DNA of 64,000 nucleotides from NCBI RefSeq assembly GCF_003475325.1, contig NZ_QRQC01000003.1, positions 1 through 64,000 of the forward strand, read 5' to 3'. How positions within the stretch are numbered: position 1 is the first letter of the stretch; each line of letters begins with the position of its first letter. The position numbers and the translations under genes are program-made. This document shows positions 10,904 to 18,905 of this stretch, in pieces. This DNA is from Collinsella sp. AF33-16 (GTDB lineage Bacteria; Actinomycetota; Coriobacteriia; Coriobacteriales; Coriobacteriaceae). The notes beneath the pieces are model-generated. The model was not told the origin of the DNA and searched no databases. It saw only the letters and a list, made by a program, of their open reading frames with translations.

Positions 10904-10907
10904 TCAT

Positions 10908-12209
10908 ATGGCCAAGAGCAGATACGCCGATGCCACCAAGGCCGCTCGCAGGGCCGCGATGTCTGCCCACAAAGTCACGGCTGCGGCGAATGCTGGCAAC
11001 GCCGACGCGTCCGCACAGCCGTCTGCCAGTGCTGCCACCGAGCCCGCCCGCGACGCCCGTCGCGACGAGCTGACGCACGTGGACGCCAAGGGCGAGGTAC
11101 GCATGGTCGACGTGTCCGACAAGGCCGAGACCCATCGCATTGCCATCGCCGAGGGCACCATCCTCATGCACCCCGAGACGCAGACCATGGTGCTGCAGGA
11201 CCGCGCCAAAAAGGGCGATGTGCTCGCATGCGCGCGCGTGGCGGGCATCATGGCCATCAAACGCACAAGCGACATCATCCCCATGTGCCATCCGCTGCTC
11301 ATTACCAAGAGCAAGTGCGACATTGCGCCCATCGCTCCGGCGGGGACGCCGGCCGATGACGTGCCCGAGGGCTGGGCGCCGGCGCGCGCGGACGGGCAGG
11401 TTGGTTTTCACGTACTGGTTACGGCGGGCGTGACGGGCAAGACGGGTATTGAGATGGAGGCGCTGACCGGCGCGAGTGCCGCGTGTCTGACCATCTACGA
11501 CGTGTGCAAGGCGGTCGATCGCGGCATGGAGATCGTTGACGTTCGCCTGCTGCACAAGGAGGGCGGCCGCTCGGGCGTGTGGGACCGCGCAGAGCGTCAG
11601 GCCGCTGCCGTTGAGTCCGTGGCCGCTGACGGTGCCGCACCCGCGAGCGCGCCCGTCGCCGTCGCGTCCGCAGCTCCGGCCCCGGCCGTCCCCGCGATCG
11701 CGTTTATCGGCTACCAAAACTCGGGCAAGACCACGCTCGTCGAGAAGGTTATCGCCGAGCTCACCCGCCGCGGCCTGCGCGTGGGTTCGCTCAAGCATCA
11801 TGGGCATCACGGCTTTGATATCGACGTGCCCGCTAAGGACACCTGGCGCCATCACCAAGCCGGATCAAAGCACGTGGGCCTCATCTGCGCCACGCGCTGG
11901 GCGGAGTACGCCGACACGCGCGAGGAGGACGAGATGCCCGCGCGCGAGCTGCTGTCGCGTTACAACGATGTCGACGTGGTGATCATCGAGGGCTACAAGA
12001 CCGAGGGCTTCGACAACATCGTCGTCGCGCGCTCCGGTGTCGACCGTCTACGCGGCAAGAGCTCGCTCGACCTGGTCGACGGTCACACGCTGGCCCTTGC
12101 CTGCAACGAGGCCCTGGCACGCCAGGCATTCGACGCCGGCTTAGCGACCCGAGCCATCAACATCAACGACGCCCGAGCCATCTGCGATCTTATCCAAGAT
12201 CATCTTTAA
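10908..12209 (+). CDS. MoaC-MobB fusion: cyclic pyranopterin synthase plus molybdopterin-guanine dinucleotide adapter
   Basis: The protein has two complete domains. Residues about 50-230 are MoaC, with RTSDIIPMCHPL, the EMEALTGASAACLTIYDVCK segment and KEGGRSG; it makes cyclic pyranopterin monophosphate with MoaA. An Ala/Pro-rich linker follows. Residues about 262-430 are MobB, a P-loop GTP-binding protein (GYQNSGKTT near residue 268) with LKHHGHHGFDID and VVIIEGYK, which assists attachment of a nucleotide to molybdopterin. MoaC carries an insert (ADDVPEGWAPARADGQ). The N-terminal 45 residues are low-complexity and Ala-rich. The ATG at 10908 has a GGAGGA site. The fusion couples an early and a late step of cofactor synthesis in one chain. 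Confidence 0.93.
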   Translation: MAKSRYADATKAARRAAMSAHKVTAAANAGNADASAQPSASAATEPARDARRDELTHVDAKGEVRMVDVSDKAETHRIAIAEGTILMHPETQTMVLQDRAKKGDVLACARVAGIMAIKRTSDIIPMCHPLLITKSKCDIAPIAPAGTPADDVPEGWAPARADGQVGFHVLVTAGVTGKTGIEMEALTGASAACLTIYDVCKAVDRGMEIVDVRLLHKEGGRSGVWDRAERQAAAVESVAADGAAPASAPVAVASAAPAPAVPAIAFIGYQNSGKTTLVEKVIAELTRRGLRVGSLKHHGHHGFDIDVPAKDTWRHHQAGSKHVGLICATRWAEYADTREEDEMPARELLSRYNDVDVVIIEGYKTEGFDNIVVARSGVDRLRGKSSLDLVDGHTLALACNEALARQAFDAGLATRAININDARAICDLIQDHL

Positions 12210-12212
12210 GGC

Positions 12213-12333
12213 TCAACGCTGCGCCGGCCCCAAGCACCCCATCTCGTCCCTCAAGCCGTCGCTCGCGTACCAAAGTACGCGTCGCTCCTCTTTCGGGGCG
12301 ACCTGGGGCACTTGGAACCGGCTCGCTGCGTTG
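12213..12333. repeat. 120-bp imperfect palindrome after moaC-mobB
   Basis: The left arm (12213-12250) and right arm (about 12293-12333) pair with few mismatches and a 2-nt bulge. An exact inner stem (12264-12270 with 12275-12281, loop CAAA) lies at the centre. It could form a long hairpin in RNA or a cruciform in DNA. It carries no reading frame. It sits directly before two further hairpins, so it may be part of a 3' processing or termination region, or a degenerate mobile repeat. Confidence 0.55.
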
Positions 12334-12341
12334 CCATAACA

Positions 12342-12377
12342 TGCCAAAAAGGGACAGGTTTGTTTTGGCAGGTTTTA
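12342..12377 (+). terminator. Terminator-like hairpin
   Basis: An 8-bp stem (12342-12349 with 12363-12370) is followed by GGTTTTAT. It lies downstream of the moaA-moaC operon. Confidence 0.5.
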
Positions 12378-12395
12378 TCTGGGCAAACGTCATTT

Positions 12396-12433
12396 CCACC
12401 ACAAAGGGGCCAGGCACCTTTGTGGTGGTTTTT
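12396..12433 (+). terminator. Repeated terminator hairpin, family 2, copy 1
   Basis: The stem CCACCACAAAG pairs with CTTTGTGGTGG (12396-12406 with 12418-12428) and is followed by a T run. Related hairpins occur at 13980, 14943, 26261 and 59171, always just beyond a gene end, which points to a dispersed intrinsic terminator family. Confidence 0.75.
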
Positions 12434-12602
12434 ACTTTAGTAGATGTGTGGGACATGCCTTACAATCTACCAAGTAGTTCATACTGAGCGAAAAACGGAG
12501 AGAAGGGTCCTGATGCGTCCTTAATGTTTCATGCGGATAGATTGATTTGACAGACGGTGGCGAATACCCACCGCCCGTATTCGTATGAAACAAGGAGTCT
12601 CC

Positions 12603-13883
12603 ATGCTCGCATCTCTTCTCTCAAAACCTCAACCTTCGCTGTCCATGCAGGCCAAGCGCCTGGTAGCGATGCGCTTTCTCATCTACACCGGGTTTCAGAC
12701 CAGCTACTTTATCGGCGTCATCGGAACGCTTACCTATGCGGACGATGCCTCGGTCGTCGCGACATCGCTGGCCGTCCTGTTCATGAACGTTTTCGTGATC
12801 CTGGGATCCTTTGCGGGCGGCGCTGCGCTCGACGCATGGGGTCCGCGCCGCCATTTCTTGCTGAGCATCGTCGGCACGCTCGCAACTGGCACGGCAATCA
12901 TCGCCTTTGGTAGCGCGACCGGCGTCGTCCTGCTCGGCGCGGTGTTTCTGGGCTTTACGATGGGATTCGCCCAGCCCATCGCCACATCCTATCCGGCTTA
13001 CTTCACCGACGATCCTGTCGAGCTCAAAGACATCAACTCCGCCATCGCCATGTTTTCAAACGTGAGTATCATCGTTGGTCCCACGCTGGGCGGCTTTGTC
13101 GCGGCGGCTGCGTCGTCGCGTGCGGTGTTCGTGCTTATGATGCTCTTTACCGTGCTGGCGTTCGTCGTCGGTTGGGGCTTTAGGCCGCAGACCAGCCATG
13201 TCGCCGGGCATGCGGATGCCGATTCGACAGAGGAAGGGGAGCGTGCGGGACAAAGCTCCAACCCCAGCACGTCCGCCCGCGCCACCTTCGCAGCCAGCAT
13301 CAAGACAGTCTTCACCAACAGCGTCCTCGCGCTACTTTTCTGCATCATTTTTCTTTCGAACTTTGGCTACGGAGCCTTCGATCCGCTCGAGTCGTTTTTC
13401 TATCGCGATGTCCTACGCGTCGGCGTTGAGTGGATGGGCTGGCTCTCGTCGGCCTCGGGCGTGGGCGCGGTGCTGGGTGCCGTGCTCGCGCTCCGCTTGC
13501 CGCCGCACCTGGTCAACCTTAAAACGCTGCTCGTGGCGCTCATGTCCGTGGGCCTGGGAAGTCTGCTCTATGTGGGGACGCCGTACGTGGGCGTGGCCCT
13601 CGTCGGCCAGATCGCCCTGGGCATTGCTTGGGGTGTCGTCAACCCGCTCCACAACACCATTGTGCAAACGACGGCTCCGCTCGAGCAGCTTGGTCGCGTC
13701 AATTCGGTCATGGGCTTTGGCAATATGTTCGCTGGCGTGGCCCCTCTGGCAATTGCCCCGTGGCTGGCGGCAACATTTGGCGTACAACGGACACTCGTGG
13801 GGGCAGGCATGGTCGTGACGGCGGTCCCTGCGGCGTTGCTGCTGTTTGGTCGCAGGCACTTGGATCGTGCCGCAAAGCAGTAA
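12603..13883 (+). CDS. MFS transporter
   Basis: This is a 426-residue membrane protein with about eleven or twelve hydrophobic segments in two halves. A charged central cytoplasmic loop (about residues 195-235, containing HADADSTEEGERAG) is typical of major facilitator superfamily permeases. The segment GAALDAWGPRRHF after the second helix is the conserved loop 2-3 motif (G-x3-D-x2-G-R-R/K). Substrate cannot be deduced. The family includes drug exporters, and no partner gene hints at a specific cargo. The ATG at 12603 is preferred because AAGGAG lies 6 bases upstream; the ATG at 12585 would place that site inside the coding region. Confidence 0.86.
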   Translation: MLASLLSKPQPSLSMQAKRLVAMRFLIYTGFQTSYFIGVIGTLTYADDASVVATSLAVLFMNVFVILGSFAGGAALDAWGPRRHFLLSIVGTLATGTAIIAFGSATGVVLLGAVFLGFTMGFAQPIATSYPAYFTDDPVELKDINSAIAMFSNVSIIVGPTLGGFVAAAASSRAVFVLMMLFTVLAFVVGWGFRPQTSHVAGHADADSTEEGERAGQSSNPSTSARATFAASIKTVFTNSVLALLFCIIFLSNFGYGAFDPLESFFYRDVLRVGVEWMGWLSSASGVGAVLGAVLALRLPPHLVNLKTLLVALMSVGLGSLLYVGTPYVGVALVGQIALGIAWGVVNPLHNTIVQTTAPLEQLGRVNSVMGFGNMFAGVAPLAIAPWLAATFGVQRTLVGAGMVVTAVPAALLLFGRRHLDRAAKQ

Positions 13884-13884
13884 A

Positions 13885-13947
13885 AACCATCACAACATTC
13901 GATGAAAATCGCGATTTCGCCGAATAACGTCGAATGTTGTGATGGTT
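13885..13947 (-). repeat. 63-bp palindromic repeat, family 1, copy 3
   Basis: It has the same 17-nt arms as the copies at 8412 and 9654. The 29-nt spacer matches those copies when read on the opposite strand. It begins 2 bases after the MFS stop codon and is followed 33 bases later by a family-2 hairpin. Confidence 0.88.
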
Positions 13948-13979
13948 TGCGCCCCGGGCCAGGCCACCCCCGGATCCTG

Positions 13980-14017
13980 CCACCACAAAGGAGCCAGGCA
14001 CCTTTGTGGTGGTTTTT
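13980..14017 (+). terminator. Repeated terminator hairpin, family 2, copy 2
   Basis: The stem CCACCACAAAG/CTTTGTGGTGG spans 13980-14012 and is followed by TTTTT. It is probably the terminator of the MFS gene. Confidence 0.75.
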
Positions 14018-14106
14018 GCTTTGACGGGCCGCGCTTGCGCCTAGGTATACCATGTACGCCGTTCACGAATACACCCCACACCGCCGCACAACCCAGAAAG
14101 GCCCCC

Positions 14107-14928
14107 ATGGACACCACCTTCAGCCACATCAAAGCCGTGTTCTGCGATATCGACGGTACGCTGCTCACGAGCCAGCACACGGTGTCCCCGCACACCGTGG
14201 CGGCGATCCGCGCCCTGCGCGAGCGTGGCGTGCTCTTTGGCCTGTGCACCGGGCGCGACGCCCACGCGACCGAGGCCATGTACGAGCTCTGGGGCATCGA
14301 AGGCCTGGTGGACGTGCTCGTGGGCTGCGGTGGCGCCGAGGTCATCGACCGCGCGCACGACATCAACGAGCTGAGCTATCCGCTGCCGGGCGAGACTATC
14401 GCGCGCATCTGCAAGCACATGGCGGACCTTCCGGCAACGCCCGTCTGCCCCCGAGACGGCGTGTTCTACGTGCCCGAGAGCAACGCGTGCGTCGAGCACC
14501 TGTCACGCGTCGACGGCGTGCCCTACCAGGTGGTCGATTTCGCCGAGTTTTTGCGCGAGCCGCAGCCCAAGGTGATGTTTACCATGGCGCCCGAGGTAAT
14601 GCCGCGGGTGATTGAGCGAGCATTGACGTTTGCCGATGATACTGTTAAGGCGGCGGCTCTGCAAACCACGCAGCGGCTCTACGAGTTCATGGATCCGCGC
14701 GTGTCCAAGACGCGCGGCCTTGTGCGCGTGGCGGAGCTCAACGACATGGAGCTCCAGGACATCTGCGTGTTTGGCGATGCGGACAACGACACCTGCATGG
14801 TGGCTGACGCCGGCGTGGGCGTGGCCATGGCAAATGGCAGCGACGCCACTCGTGCCGCCGCCGATTTTGTAACCGCCAGCAACGACAAAGACGGCATTGC
14901 GATCTTTATCGAGGAACATCTTCTGTAG
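14107..14928 (+). CDS. HAD superfamily hydrolase (Cof-like, type IIB)
   Basis: This 273-residue phosphatase belongs to the Cof/YidA-like HAD group, which usually acts on sugar phosphates or flavin-related phosphates. Motif I DIDGTLLTS lies at residues about 14-22. The C-terminal motif IV is VFGDADND, and a cap domain lies between. The ATG at 14107 gives MDTTFSH with an AGAAAGG site upstream; a longer frame from 13939 runs through the repeat and terminator and is rejected. It is a single-gene unit ending at two tandem hairpins. Specific substrate is unknown. Confidence 0.88.
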   Translation: MDTTFSHIKAVFCDIDGTLLTSQHTVSPHTVAAIRALRERGVLFGLCTGRDAHATEAMYELWGIEGLVDVLVGCGGAEVIDRAHDINELSYPLPGETIARICKHMADLPATPVCPRDGVFYVPESNACVEHLSRVDGVPYQVVDFAEFLREPQPKVMFTMAPEVMPRVIERALTFADDTVKAAALQTTQRLYEFMDPRVSKTRGLVRVAELNDMELQDICVFGDADNDTCMVADAGVGVAMANGSDATRAAADFVTASNDKDGIAIFIEEHLL

Positions 14929-14942
14929 CGCCTGGGGGGCAG

Positions 14943-14977
14943 CCACAAAGAGGGCAGAGCGCCTTTGTGGTGGTTTT
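14943..14977 (+). terminator. Repeated terminator hairpin, family 2, copy 3 (divergent)
   Basis: The stem CCACAAAG/CTTTGTGG (14943-14950 with 14963-14970) is followed by TGGTTTT, 14 bases after the HAD stop. The arm is shorter than in the other copies. Confidence 0.68.
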
Positions 14978-14979
14978 CC

Positions 14980-15015
14980 AAGCGTTCCAACAGTCGATTG
15001 TTGGAACGCTTTTTT
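14980..15015 (+). terminator. Intrinsic terminator
   Basis: A perfect 13-bp stem (14980-14992 with 14999-15011) is followed by a T run. It is a second terminator insulating the HAD gene from the pilus locus. Confidence 0.88.
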
Positions 15016-15016
15016 G

Positions 15017-15467
15017 TAGCGAGGAGATTTGCAGCCGGTAACATACGATGTCATTCAAGTGTCGATGTATGAACATGTCGGCACACGCTGGTTGTGCAGT
15101 AATTGACCAATTAGCTCAAAACTAATATTTGCAGGTAGATATACTGTCATTCACGGCGCAATTTTGACCGTTCACAGATTGAGCGGGTTAAAACAAAATG
15201 TTGTACAAACAATGGTAAAGTGTCATTTATCTAGATTTGCTAACGAGTTTACCAGCGTCTTTCCGAAATTTAACCCTCGAAAAACAACGCATAGTTTGAA
15301 TAATTGTCAAGAAGTTAAGGCAACGCGAAGTAAAATTGACATTGTTAGCCTTGCGTTGTTTAAAGAAAGAATAATAATATGCATATCGAGCGCGAGCAAT
15401 TATAGGTTGCGCGCCCAAGTTTGATGGTGAAAGAGCAGGATCGCGGTCTCTTGGGGAGGAGACATCG
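15017..15467 (+). promoter_or_regulatory. AT-rich leader of the pilus locus with a promoter candidate
   Basis: About 450 bases are markedly AT-rich compared with the surroundings. TTGACA at 15336-15341 and TTTAAA at 15359-15364 with a 17-bp gap form a plausible promoter. GGGGAGGAG precedes the adhesin ATG. A reading frame at 15164-15424 has no ribosome site and odd composition and is not called. The length leaves room for further regulation, but no recognisable riboswitch is seen. Confidence 0.45.
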
Positions 15468-18400
15468 ATGAAAGCAAATTCAGACAAATCTAAGCAAAGT
15501 AATAAAGCGACGCGCCGTGTACTGGCAGGCGTTTTGTGCGGAGCCTCCGTTTTGAGCCTGGTACTGTCGCTCGTCATGCCTCCGATCTCGCAGGCCATTG
15601 CCAACGATTCCCAGACGGGTTCTGCTGAGGAAGCTGTGATGGGGGGGGGTTCCTCAAGTAAGCCTACTGATGTAGACAACACCAACAACGGGGATACCGA
15701 AAACCAGAATAGTGACGATGTCGAAAACGGCGTGGGCGATGCCCAACCGGAGGAGCAGCCCAAGGACGAGTCGCAGGCAGAAGATAATGAAGCGGTCGAC
15801 GATGGCACTGTCTCGGTAGCCGAAGAAGCTGCGGAGAACGAAGAAGCAGCCACGGCTATTGCTAATGGCGGTGAATTGCGAGATAAGCTTCAGGGCGTTG
15901 GGGAAAATCAAGCTGTTAGCTTTGAGCTTGCAAACGATATCGACTATCCCGGCGAAATCAAACTTGAGAAGAGCGGCAGCAATATAACGCTGGACTTAAG
16001 CGGCCATAAAATCACGCATTCGGGCGACAATTCAAATAAGCCGCTCTTCAACATCACCAATAACGCGGCGCTTACAGTTAAAGATTCTAACCAAGGGTCT
16101 GATCAAAAGCAGACTTCGGATGGCGACAATAATGGGCGAGTTGCCTCGATGGACTACGACACCAGCTCTGGCATTCCGACCAAACTCACGTATTACGTGA
16201 CCGAATCGACGCCGAGCGGTACGGGGACAACCGAGACTCTCTATAGGCACGAGGTCAGCATCAACGGTGCCATCGTGGGTACCGCTGCCGGCTCCACGAT
16301 GAGGCTCATCAACGTTTATGCGGGCGGTACGTTTAATCTTGATAACGGTGTAATTACCCAACAGTATAATTGCAATGTTGGCAACCTCATCTATGCCGAG
16401 AACGGCTCTACCGTCAACATGAGCGGTGGCTATGTGTGTGGCGCTTCTAGCTCGGGTGTGGGCGCGGGCATTAAGGTGTCCAACGATAAAGGTAAGGCCT
16501 CGACCCTAAAACTGACCGGTGGCGTAATTGCCGGCAACAGCGCTCCTAGTGGCGGCGGTGTGTATGCTGGAGGTTCCACGGTCACCATAACTGGTGGCGT
16601 AATCTCCGGCAACAGCACACTTCCTTCTGGCACTGGATTCGGCGGCGGCATCATGGCCGAAGGCGGCAGCGTCACTGTTTCCGGTGGCTACATCACTAAC
16701 AATAAATATGCCAATTTCTGTGGCAAAGATGGTTATGGCAATCATGGCGGCGCTGGACTTGCCGCTAGAAACGGTACTCATGTCACCATTTCGGGCGGCC
16801 GGATTACCGGCAACTACTCCAAGGAAGCCGGCGGCGGTGTTTATGTCACGGATGTCGACCGTAATGAGCAATCCCGTACGGGTATGGCGTGGCTGAAAAT
16901 CACGGGAGGAATTATTGCCTCTAACGTGAGCTACCGATCTGAAGGTGCTGGCATTCGAGTGGGCCAGATGGTTGACGCGATGATAAATGGGTCGTCAAAC
17001 GATAGCCCAGTCTACATCACTAATAACTCTTGCATGTCTCGCTTTGACTGGGGCGGAGGCGGTATCTTTGTCCAGGGAAACTCGGATTTGGGCAAGGAGA
17101 AGACTGCTGGTAGGCTATTCATATATAACTCGTACATTAGCGCCAATACCGCTGGCGGCTATGGCGGTGGCGTTGCAGTCTGCCCTACGGGCAAGACGTT
17201 GGTAACGAACACTGAGGGCACAGCAATCTTTGGCAATTCGTCTGCCAAAGATCAGCAGGACGCAAAAGCTGATTATAATTCTGAAAAGAATAGCGGTAAC
17301 GAAGGCACCCCTCACCTATCCGCTGGTGGCTACGAAGGCCTTGACCACAAAAAGAACCAGGATACTGACGCCTACAATGCCAAAGAGTTTCGCGAAAACG
17401 GCCACGCGGACTTCTTCCTTGCGGCGGAGGATCATAAGACCCCGATCGCGGCGGTGATTGGCAAAATGCTTGGCGGCGGTGACGCCAAATACAAGGGAAG
17501 TAAAGAGCTTACGCAAGCCATTACTATCCCCGCTAACGGTGGCGTGCAGGTATATAAAAGCATCGGCCTGAGCTCGGGTGTTACAGCTCAAGACGAAGCC
17601 GCGATCAATGCGCAAAAAGTTGCGACAACGTTCATCACCGGCAACTATTCCTGGGACCATGGCGGCGGCATCATGTCGAACGGCGACCTGTACATGGGCG
17701 CGCCTGAGGACACGTATGTCTATCCGAGCCTCAAGCTCAAGGCGACCAAGGTGCTACGTAATTCGCAGACAAATGTGAACGAGAAGCTCGAAGAGAATCA
17801 GTTTACCTTTAGGGTCTACCGCAAGGACTCAACCGACCCTTTGGCTAGCGCAACATTCAATCGCGACGCTTGCACTGAGGTAGGAACTGCAAAAAATGAC
17901 GCAAGCGGTAACATCACGTTTGATCTTGATGAACAGTTCGCAACGAGTGGTACAGCTGACACAACCACTATCACATACTACTTGGTCGAAGATTCCGGCG
18001 CTGAACCCGGTATCACGTACGACTCCGCTGTGTATGAGATTGTGGTAAGCGCCAAGGATAACCCGACCGAGCTCATGACTGTTCCGAAAAAGAACGAGCC
18101 GAACGTACAGATAGCTCTCAAAATCCATAACTACACGATTGAAAAGGTCGAAGTGACCAAGCATGAACTCGACAAGTCATCTGGGATGTGGAGTGTCACA
18201 AAATCATGGGACAACTTGCAGAAGAGCGATGACTATTATCCAATTGCCTGCAAAGATAGCTCAACGACTTTCACCAACGAGTACACTCCGTACACCTCCA
18301 GCGGCTCCTGGACTCCTAAGGCGACTAAGGTCGTTGAGGGCGGCGAGATGAAGGAGTTTACGCTTCAGCTTGCGACCGACAAAGAGTTCACGAAGAACGT

Positions 18401-18905
18401 TCAGAATAAGTCGACCAAGACCGACGCTGGTAAGTCCCAGACCTTAAGCTTCGACGAGATTAAGTACGAACTAAAAGACCTCGAAAAACTCGCGTCCGAC
18501 TCCACGGGTCGCGGTGCGAGCAAAACCTTTCCTTATTACGTTCGCGAACAGCGGCCGACCACGCCGTTTACGAACTACAAGTACGACGAGTCGGTCTATC
18601 GATTTGATGTCACAATGACGGACCAAAAAGACGGAACAATCAAGGCCACCAAGGTAACCTACACCAAGATCCAGGACGCTGGCGGTAATCCTATCGACGA
18701 CCAGGAGCCCATTGTCTTTAACAGTAACAATCCCAATGAGCACGGCCCCACCTTCACCAACACCTACTCCACCACTCTGCCCCTTTCTGGTATGTCGGGC
18801 GTCACTCTGACGTACCTTGCCGGCGCGGCGGTGCTTTGCGCTGCTGCGGTCTGGATGCACATTCGTCGCAAGGCGAATGCGAAGGGAGGCGAGCGTCGTG
18901 AATAA
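15468..18905 (+). CDS. Sortase-anchored pilus adhesin/tip protein with beta-helix and Spy0128-like domains
   Basis: This is a 1145-residue secreted surface protein. A signal peptide occupies residues 1-45, followed by an acidic low-complexity region. A repeat-rich region at about residues 270-560 (GGVIAGNSAPSGGGVY, GGVISGNS, GGYITNN) looks like a right-handed beta-helix of the kind found in adhesins. Two Spy0128/FctA-like pilin isopeptide domains follow (about 760-880 and 945-1100). The C-terminus has LPLSG, a hydrophobic helix and a basic tail, which is a sortase signal with Ser in place of Thr. A run of nine G (15641-15649) early in the gene could slip and switch expression. It is the first gene of the pilus operon and overlaps the next by 8 bases. 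Confidence 0.86.
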   Translation: MKANSDKSKQSNKATRRVLAGVLCGASVLSLVLSLVMPPISQAIANDSQTGSAEEAVMGGGSSSKPTDVDNTNNGDTENQNSDDVENGVGDAQPEEQPKDESQAEDNEAVDDGTVSVAEEAAENEEAATAIANGGELRDKLQGVGENQAVSFELANDIDYPGEIKLEKSGSNITLDLSGHKITHSGDNSNKPLFNITNNAALTVKDSNQGSDQKQTSDGDNNGRVASMDYDTSSGIPTKLTYYVTESTPSGTGTTETLYRHEVSINGAIVGTAAGSTMRLINVYAGGTFNLDNGVITQQYNCNVGNLIYAENGSTVNMSGGYVCGASSSGVGAGIKVSNDKGKASTLKLTGGVIAGNSAPSGGGVYAGGSTVTITGGVISGNSTLPSGTGFGGGIMAEGGSVTVSGGYITNNKYANFCGKDGYGNHGGAGLAARNGTHVTISGGRITGNYSKEAGGGVYVTDVDRNEQSRTGMAWLKITGGIIASNVSYRSEGAGIRVGQMVDAMINGSSNDSPVYITNNSCMSRFDWGGGGIFVQGNSDLGKEKTAGRLFIYNSYISANTAGGYGGGVAVCPTGKTLVTNTEGTAIFGNSSAKDQQDAKADYNSEKNSGNEGTPHLSAGGYEGLDHKKNQDTDAYNAKEFRENGHADFFLAAEDHKTPIAAVIGKMLGGGDAKYKGSKELTQAITIPANGGVQVYKSIGLSSGVTAQDEAAINAQKVATTFITGNYSWDHGGGIMSNGDLYMGAPEDTYVYPSLKLKATKVLRNSQTNVNEKLEENQFTFRVYRKDSTDPLASATFNRDACTEVGTAKNDASGNITFDLDEQFATSGTADTTTITYYLVEDSGAEPGITYDSAVYEIVVSAKDNPTELMTVPKKNEPNVQIALKIHNYTIEKVEVTKHELDKSSGMWSVTKSWDNLQKSDDYYPIACKDSSTTFTNEYTPYTSSGSWTPKATKVVEGGEMKEFTLQLATDKEFTKNVQNKSTKTDAGKSQTLSFDEIKYELKDLEKLASDSTGRGASKTFPYYVREQRPTTPFTNYKYDESVYRFDVTMTDQKDGTIKATKVTYTKIQDAGGNPIDDQEPIVFNSNNPNEHGPTFTNTYSTTLPLSGMSGVTLTYLAGAAVLCAAAVWMHIRRKANAKGGERRE
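15641..15649 (+). repeat. G9 homopolymer tract within the adhesin gene
   Basis: Nine consecutive G residues follow GAT at codons about 58-61 of the adhesin. Gain or loss of one G would shift the frame ahead of every functional domain, the arrangement seen in phase-variable surface genes. Confidence 0.7.

Noticed and set aside
15164-15424. Possible 86-codon gene in the pilus leader
   Set aside because: No ribosome site, atypical composition and overlap with promoter signals.
18817-18897. Upstream start of the middle pilin inside the adhesin gene
   Set aside because: The signal peptide and ribosome site fit the GTG at 18898.
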